Part shown: piece after piece, positions 59,319-64,000 of the stretch
Layout: each line of letters begins with the position of its first letter
Numbering within the stretch: the first letter of the stretch is position 1
Source: Deltaproteobacteria bacterium IMCC39524
Lineage (GTDB): Bacteria; Desulfobacterota; Desulfuromonadia; Desulfuromonadales; BM103
Direction of reading: 5' to 3'
NCBI GenBank assembly: GCA_029667085.1
Contig: JARUHJ010000004.1
Location: 248,001-312,000, forward strand
DNA length: 64,000 nt
Position numbers and translations under genes: made by a program
The notes under the pieces: model-generated
Seen by the model: only the letters and a program-made list of their open reading frames with translations
The model's database searches: none
What the model was told of the DNA's origin: nothing

Positions 59319-61941
59319 CGAAATACGTCAACTTTTTTTGAAATTTTTTGAAGATCGAGGCCACACGGTTGTCGCGTCTTCTTCCCTGGTCCCGCACAAC
59401 GATCCGACGCTGCTTTTTACCAACGCCGGCATGAACCAGTTTAAGGACTGCTTCCTCGGCCAGGAAAAACGCGCCTACGTCCGGGCCACCACGTCACAGA
59501 AGTGCGTTCGCGCCGGCGGCAAACACAACGATCTGGAGAATGTCGGCCGCACTGCGCGTCATCACACTTTTTTCGAGATGCTCGGCAACTTCTCCTTCGG
59601 AGATTATTTCAAGAAGGAAGCGATCGCTTATGCCTGGGAATTCCTCACCGTCGACATGGCCATGGATAAAGATCGCCTCTACGTTTCGGTTTACACCGAC
59701 GACGACGAAGCCGCCGATATCTGGTTTGAACAGGAAGGGGTTCCACGTGAGCGTATTTTCCGCTTCGAGGAAGACAACTTCTGGTCGATGGGCGACACTG
59801 GCCCCTGTGGCCCCTGTTCGGAAATTTTTTATGACAACGGTCCGGAAGTCGGCTGCGACTCCCCTAACTGCACCGTCGGCTGCGATTGTGACCGCTACAT
59901 GGAGATCTGGAACAACGTCTTCATGCAGTTTAACCGTCAGGCCGACGGCGAGCTGATTCCACTGCCAAAGCCTGCCGTCGACACCGGCATGGGACTGGAA
60001 AGAATCACTACGGTTATGCAGGGTGTCCAGTCAAACTACGACAACAACCTGCTTCGCGACATTATTGGCTACATCGAAAAACTGTCCGGAAAAACCTACG
60101 GCGACAAGCTCGAAGATGATGTCTCCATGCGAGTCATGGCCGACCACAGTCGCGCCACCGCTTACCTGATCGCCGATGGCGTCATGCCAAGCAACGAAGG
60201 CCGCGGCTACGTGTTACGCCGTATCATGCGCCGCGCCATGAGACACGCCAAAATGCTCGGCTTTGCCGACCCGGTTCTCTACAAAACAGCAACTTTTGTT
60301 CTCGACTTCATGGCTGAGGCTTATCCGCAGGAAGCGGAGCGCAAGGGCTTTGTCGCCAAGATTGTCGAGAAGGAAGAGGAACGCTTCATCCAGACCCTCG
60401 ATAATGGCCTGCGCATCCTCAATGACCAGGTTGACATCTTGCGTAAAAAACAATCGACCGTCATCCCCGGCGAAGTTCTTTTCAAACTCTATGACACCTA
60501 CGGCTTCCCCTCCGACCTGACCGCCGATATCGTTGAAGCCGACGGTTTCAGCATCGATGAGGCTGGCTTTGAAATCTGCATGGAAGAGCAGCGCAAGAAA
60601 GCCCGTGAACACTGGAAAGGTTCCGGTGAAGAAGCGGTTGGTACGATTTATCGTGAGCTGATCGAGCAGGGCAATCATGTGAACTTTATCGGCTACAATG
60701 AAATGCAGGCAAACAGCAAGGTTGTCGCACTTCTGCACGATGGCGAGCAGGTCAGCCAGGCCAGAGTCGGAGAACAGATCGAAATTCTTACCGAAACGAC
60801 ACCTTTCTATGGCGAATCAGGCGGCCAGGCAGGGGACATTGGCAGCATCAGTGCTGACGGCCTCAAGGTTGACATTATCGAGACCAGGAAACCGCTGCCG
60901 GAACTGATCGTTCATGTCGGCAAGGTCACCGAAGGAACCCTGGAGATGGGTCAAGACGTGCAGCTCACTGTTGACAGCGCGGCCCGTCAAGCCACCGCGT
61001 TGAACCACACGGCGACGCACATCCTGCACGCCGTACTGGTCGAGGTCCTTGGCGACCACGTCAAGCAGGCGGGCTCACTGGTGGCGCCAGATCGTCTGCG
61101 TTTCGATTTCAGCCATTATACTGCGATCTCTCATGATGAGCTTAAGCGCATCGAAACCGAAGTCAACCGGCGCATCCGTGAAAACCGTTCCGTGGAGACC
61201 CGGGAGATGTCAGCAGACGAGGCTATCGCAGATGGAGCAACAGCTCTGTTTGGCGAAAAATACGGTGAGCGTGTCCGAGTCGTCAATATGGGTGACTTCA
61301 GCATGGAGCTCTGCGGGGGCACCCACACGTCCGCAGCCGGCAACATAGGCCTTTTCAAAATCATTCAGGAGGCAGGTATCGCCTCCGGCGTGCGTCGTAT
61401 CGAAGCCGCTACCGGAACGCGTGCCCTCGACCTGATTCAGCAGCAGGATGATAGCCTGAGCCGCATGGCCGGACTGGTAAAAAGTGATCGCCCGCAGTTG
61501 GAAACCCGTCTGGTCAAGATAGTTGAACGGCAGAAAGAGCTGGAACGCGAGCTGGCGACCCTGGAAAGTCGTCTGAAAGCGGGCCAGGCCGACGACATCA
61601 TGAGCAAGGTCGTGGAGATTGGCGATATCAAACTCCTGGCCGCTGAGGTTGATTCAACAGACGGCAAGGGTTTACGGGAGATGGCAGACAAGCTTCGAGA
61701 CAAACTCGGTTCCGGAGTTGTCGCTATCGGCTGCCCACACGAAGGCAAAGTCAACCTGCTGGTTGCTGTCACCGCCGACCTGACGGACAAGCTGCATGCC
61801 GGCAAGCTGGTCGCTGTCCTGGCAGAAGAAGTCGGCGGTCGCGGTGGCGGTCGACCGGACCTTGCCCAGGCCGGCGGCAGTCAACCGGAGAAGCTTGCCT
61901 CAGCCTTGAGTAAGGTGGCTGAGCTGGTACGAAACGTATAA
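59305..61941 (+). CDS. alaS: Alanyl-tRNA synthetase
   Basis: 878 residues. The catalytic domain begins [18 protein letters not shown] and includes the class II motifs ([27 protein letters not shown]). The editing domain has HxxxH in [11 protein letters not shown] (about 567) and CGGTHTSA (about 670). The C-Ala domain ends [16 protein letters not shown]. Start ATG 59305; a GTG immediately upstream is also possible. It overlaps recX, as in many genomes with recA-recX-alaS order. Confidence 0.98.
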   Translation: MKTGSEIRQLFLKFFEDRGHTVVASSSLVPHNDPTLLFTNAGMNQFKDCFLGQEKRAYVRATTSQKCVRAGGKHNDLENVGRTARHHTFFEMLGNFSFGDYFKKEAIAYAWEFLTVDMAMDKDRLYVSVYTDDDEAADIWFEQEGVPRERIFRFEEDNFWSMGDTGPCGPCSEIFYDNGPEVGCDSPNCTVGCDCDRYMEIWNNVFMQFNRQADGELIPLPKPAVDTGMGLERITTVMQGVQSNYDNNLLRDIIGYIEKLSGKTYGDKLEDDVSMRVMADHSRATAYLIADGVMPSNEGRGYVLRRIMRRAMRHAKMLGFADPVLYKTATFVLDFMAEAYPQEAERKGFVAKIVEKEEERFIQTLDNGLRILNDQVDILRKKQSTVIPGEVLFKLYDTYGFPSDLTADIVEADGFSIDEAGFEICMEEQRKKAREHWKGSGEEAVGTIYRELIEQGNHVNFIGYNEMQANSKVVALLHDGEQVSQARVGEQIEILTETTPFYGESGGQAGDIGSISADGLKVDIIETRKPLPELIVHVGKVTEGTLEMGQDVQLTVDSAARQATALNHTATHILHAVLVEVLGDHVKQAGSLVAPDRLRFDFSHYTAISHDELKRIETEVNRRIRENRSVETREMSADEAIADGATALFGEKYGERVRVVNMGDFSMELCGGTHTSAAGNIGLFKIIQEAGIASGVRRIEAATGTRALDLIQQQDDSLSRMAGLVKSDRPQLETRLVKIVERQKELERELATLESRLKAGQADDIMSKVVEIGDIKLLAAEVDSTDGKGLREMADKLRDKLGSGVVAIGCPHEGKVNLLVAVTADLTDKLHAGKLVAVLAEEVGGRGGGRPDLAQAGGSQPEKLASALSKVAELVRNV

Positions 61942-61997
61942 CTTGAGTAGGGCCCAATTGCCAAGCCCCTGAGGCAGGAGCTTACAGCGGAGGCACC

Positions 61998-63161
61998 ATG
62001 CGCCTGGAAACACGCGAAGAAGCTCAACTGATGCAGCAGTTAGAGAAGCCGACCCTTCTCATCGTCGACGACGAAGAGATAATTCGCGATCTCTGCGCCA
62101 GGGCACTCAAAGACTATCGAATCCTTCAGGCCGATAATGGCCAGGCAGCACTGAAGATTCTGGTTCAGCAAGAGGTCGACCTGGTCCTGGCCGACATCAT
62201 GATGCCGATCATGAACGGTCTCGACCTGCTGCAACAGGTTAAGGAACGTGACCCATCGCAGCTGGTCATCGTCATGACCGGGTATGCAGACAAAGACATA
62301 ATCCTGCGTGCCCTCAAGGCTCACGCCGATGACTTCATACAGAAGCCGATCAATCTTCTCCAGCTCAAAAACACCATCAGCAAGGCCCTGGAGCAAAAAG
62401 CTCTGCGCCGTGAGTTATTGCAATTAAAACAGCTCGATCGCATCAAATCTGATTTTCTTGGCCTCATCTCGCACAAGCTGCGCACCCCGACGACCTCCAT
62501 ATCCCTCTTCATTCAAAACCTCGCCAGCGGAGCTGTCGACACCGAAGAGGCCGGTTTCACTGAAGCACTCAAAGCCATTCAGGAAGAATCGGAGTACCTG
62601 GCTTACCTGATTAAGGATCTTCTCTACTACAGTGACATTATTCTCCAGGACAACGAGGGCAAGGCCGCAGCGGAAGATCTGAAAGAAATTGCCATGAGCC
62701 TGTTGGCCGAAAAACGCTCTGCGCTCGAGAAGAAGGGCTTGATCCTGCAGAGCAGGCTGGCCGGCAGTTGGCCGGCCATTATAGTCGATCGCCGGCGTAT
62801 TGCTTTTGCCCTTAACGCCCTCTTGGACAACGCGATCAAGTTCACTCCGCCAGGAGGTGAAATCACGCTTACGGGCGAGATTACAGAGCAGGACATCTCA
62901 CTGACGATTACCGATAACGGGCCAGGCATTACCAAGGAAGAAAAAGCCAAGATCTTCGAAAAGTTTTATCAGGTCGACCCACATCGCACTGGCCAGGTCC
63001 GTGGTTTTGGCCTGGGGCTCTTTTACGCCCGTAAATTTATCCGTGATCATGGTGGCACAATTCATCTGGACACAGCTCCAGGGAAAGGAACAGCCGTCAC
63101 AATCCAGCTGCCCAGGAGGCTGCCGGACTATACGGGCCGAAGTGAAAATTCGGAAGTTTGA
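61998..63161 (+). CDS. Receiver-histidine kinase fusion protein
   Basis: 387 residues. An N-terminal receiver (about 18-132, DD at 24-25, phosphoacceptor D66 in LADIMMP, T94, K116) is followed directly by HisKA and HATPase domains, with no membrane segment. The presumed phosphorylated histidine is H159 in LGLISHKLRTPTTSI, where Lys replaces the usual Glu after His. N, G1 and G2 boxes are intact (NAIKFTPPGG, DNGPGI, GFGLGLF). This is the layout of a soluble phosphorelay member taking input from another kinase. GGAGGCACC precedes the ATG. Confidence 0.9.
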   Translation: MRLETREEAQLMQQLEKPTLLIVDDEEIIRDLCARALKDYRILQADNGQAALKILVQQEVDLVLADIMMPIMNGLDLLQQVKERDPSQLVIVMTGYADKDIILRALKAHADDFIQKPINLLQLKNTISKALEQKALRRELLQLKQLDRIKSDFLGLISHKLRTPTTSISLFIQNLASGAVDTEEAGFTEALKAIQEESEYLAYLIKDLLYYSDIILQDNEGKAAAEDLKEIAMSLLAEKRSALEKKGLILQSRLAGSWPAIIVDRRRIAFALNALLDNAIKFTPPGGEITLTGEITEQDISLTITDNGPGITKEEKAKIFEKFYQVDPHRTGQVRGFGLGLFYARKFIRDHGGTIHLDTAPGKGTAVTIQLPRRLPDYTGRSENSEV

Positions 63162-63521
63162 GGACAGATTGTGTCTCATTTGAGGTTAGTAGCCGTAGCT
63201 ATTGGCCGAACAGGGGCCAATAGATGAACCAAACAGCCGGATTTGCAGCCCGGTCATGGCTAGTCCGGCAGCCTCCAGGACTGGCAAACAGCTGATACAA
63301 GTCGGACACCTCCCCCCACCCTGCCGGAACTTTCTCCCAAAGTCTCAGATTGAGTCTTCTACAACTTCATCCCGAATCTTTTCTTTGACCTTTTTTTGTC
63401 TGCCATTTCCATCTTGACATCTTGCTTGGCTACAGGCATTTTGCTTTGTCTGTTCGCAGACTTATGTTATATTTTCAATATTTTTCACCAATTTACAGCA
63501 AGTTCCTTCAAGGGGTTTAAA
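63162..63521. other. 360-bp gap before hslV
   Basis: No convincing gene. It contains an inverted repeat CTATTGGCC/GGCCAATAG (63199-63223) without a T run, a C-rich stretch near 63310-63325, and AT-rich DNA just before hslV. Possible promoter elements (TTGTCT, 16 bases, TATATT) lie near 63447-63475. A 71-codon open frame at 63202-63417 starts with TTG and looks non-coding. Confidence 0.45.
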
Positions 63522-64000
63522 ATGTTCAGAGGAACAACCATTCTTTGCGTGAGACGGGGAAGCGAGGTGGCGATGGCCGGAGATGGTCAGGTCAGCCTCG
63601 GCAACACCGTCATGAAACACACCGCAAGGAAGCTGAGACGCATGTACGATGACCAGGTGATTGCCGGATTTGCGGGCAGTACGGCTGATGCCTTCACCCT
63701 CTTCGAAAAGTTTGAGGTGAAGCTCCAGGAATACCGCGGCAACTTGCAGCGAGCAGCCGTTGAGCTGGCCAAGGACTGGCGCAAAGACCGGATTCTTCGG
63801 CACCTTGAAGCCTTGCTGATTGTCGCGGACCGTGAAACAACCCTGGTCCTCTCAGGTGTTGGTGATGTCATCGAACCGGAACACGGCATCGCCGCGATTG
63901 GTTCAGGGGGCACCTTTGCACAGGCCGCGGCCCGTGCCTTAACCTGCCATACAGAGTTATCCATGGCCCAGGTTGCTGAAGAATCGCTGAAGATTGCTGC
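63522..64000 (+). CDS. hslV: ATP-dependent protease subunit HslV, C-terminus beyond the window
   Basis: 159 residues visible. The peptidase of HslVU (ClpQY), a relative of proteasome beta subunits. After a four-residue propeptide (MFRG) the catalytic Thr starts TTILCVRRG, followed by [25 protein letters not shown] and [33 protein letters not shown] is near the visible end. AAGGGG lies before the ATG. hslU would be expected just to the right of the window. Confidence 0.96.
   Translation, partial: MFRGTTILCVRRGSEVAMAGDGQVSLGNTVMKHTARKLRRMYDDQVIAGFAGSTADAFTLFEKFEVKLQEYRGNLQRAAVELAKDWRKDRILRHLEALLIVADRETTLVLSGVGDVIEPEHGIAAIGSGGTFAQAAARALTCHTELSMAQVAEESLKIA

Noticed and set aside
63199-63223. Inverted repeat CTATTGGCC/GGCCAATAG as terminator of the receiver-kinase gene
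   Set aside because: No T run follows on either strand, so a Rho-independent terminator is not supported.
63202-63417. 71-codon plus-strand frame before hslV
   Set aside because: TTG start, no ribosome site, low-complexity Ser/Pro composition.

Overview
The window looks like a chromosomal segment of a Desulfuromonadales/Geobacterales-type bacterium (Geobacter, Desulfuromonas and relatives). The basis is the very high c-type cytochrome content, including a polymer of c7-like triheme domains, an oxygen-independent ribonucleotide reductase, NikR, NtrC-type regulation, RNase J together with ClpS/ClpA/Aat, and a cobalamin-dependent MetH without its reactivation domain. This placement comes from gene content; no rRNA or other typing locus is present.

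Layout. (1) 1-15958, nearly all on the minus strand, is an electron-transfer region. It holds a giant secreted multiheme cytochrome that runs off the left edge (1-7096, 2365 residues and 53 heme motifs visible), a tetraheme cytochrome (7979-8755), a 961-residue NHL/FN3/PEGA/VCBS protein (8787-11672), a sigma54-type response regulator (11919-13292), a histidine kinase with a heme c motif in its sensor domain (13295-14785), a pseudopilin-like protein and a conserved unknown. A sigma54-like promoter lies between the regulator and the NHL-tetraheme pair. (2) 16203-20111 carries metH, a GerMN protein and murI. (3) 20265-21565 holds three small genes: two membrane proteins and a diheme cytochrome. 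(4) 22006-25881 is the anaerobic RNR locus, with nrdD behind a pair of NrdR boxes, a separate 46-residue gene carrying the glycyl-radical loop, and nrdG; nikR is divergent. (5) 26549-29404 encodes a cytochrome of 12 triheme repeats (36 hemes), with a second sigma54-like promoter upstream. (6) 29644-47616 is mostly housekeeping: an RNA methyltransferase, rpsU, clpS-clpA-aat, a GGDEF/EAL protein, rmuC, tmcAL, guaC, sfsA, rnj and uppP. (7) 47728-64000 continues with ftsK, larB-larC-pgpA, cinA-kinase-thpR-recA-pilT-recX-alaS, a receiver/kinase protein and the start of hslV.

The most distinctive system is in region 1. A plausible reading is that the heme-containing kinase senses redox state or a small ligand in the periplasm and phosphorylates the NtrC-family regulator. 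The regulator would then activate sigma54 promoters such as the one before the NHL-tetraheme pair, and possibly the one before the 36-heme polymer 18 kb away. The products would form an extracytoplasmic electron conduit: tetraheme unit, beta-propeller/VCBS scaffold, and very large heme wires. The genes and motifs are read directly from the sequence; the regulatory wiring is inference.

Intergenic DNA is rich in short dispersed repeats: imperfect inverted repeats of about 50-100 bp in several sequence families, GGGACAGTCCC palindromes, and a double-hairpin element in three copies whose stems differ in sequence but keep their pairing. No tRNA, rRNA, CRISPR array, transposase gene, prophage or replication origin was found.
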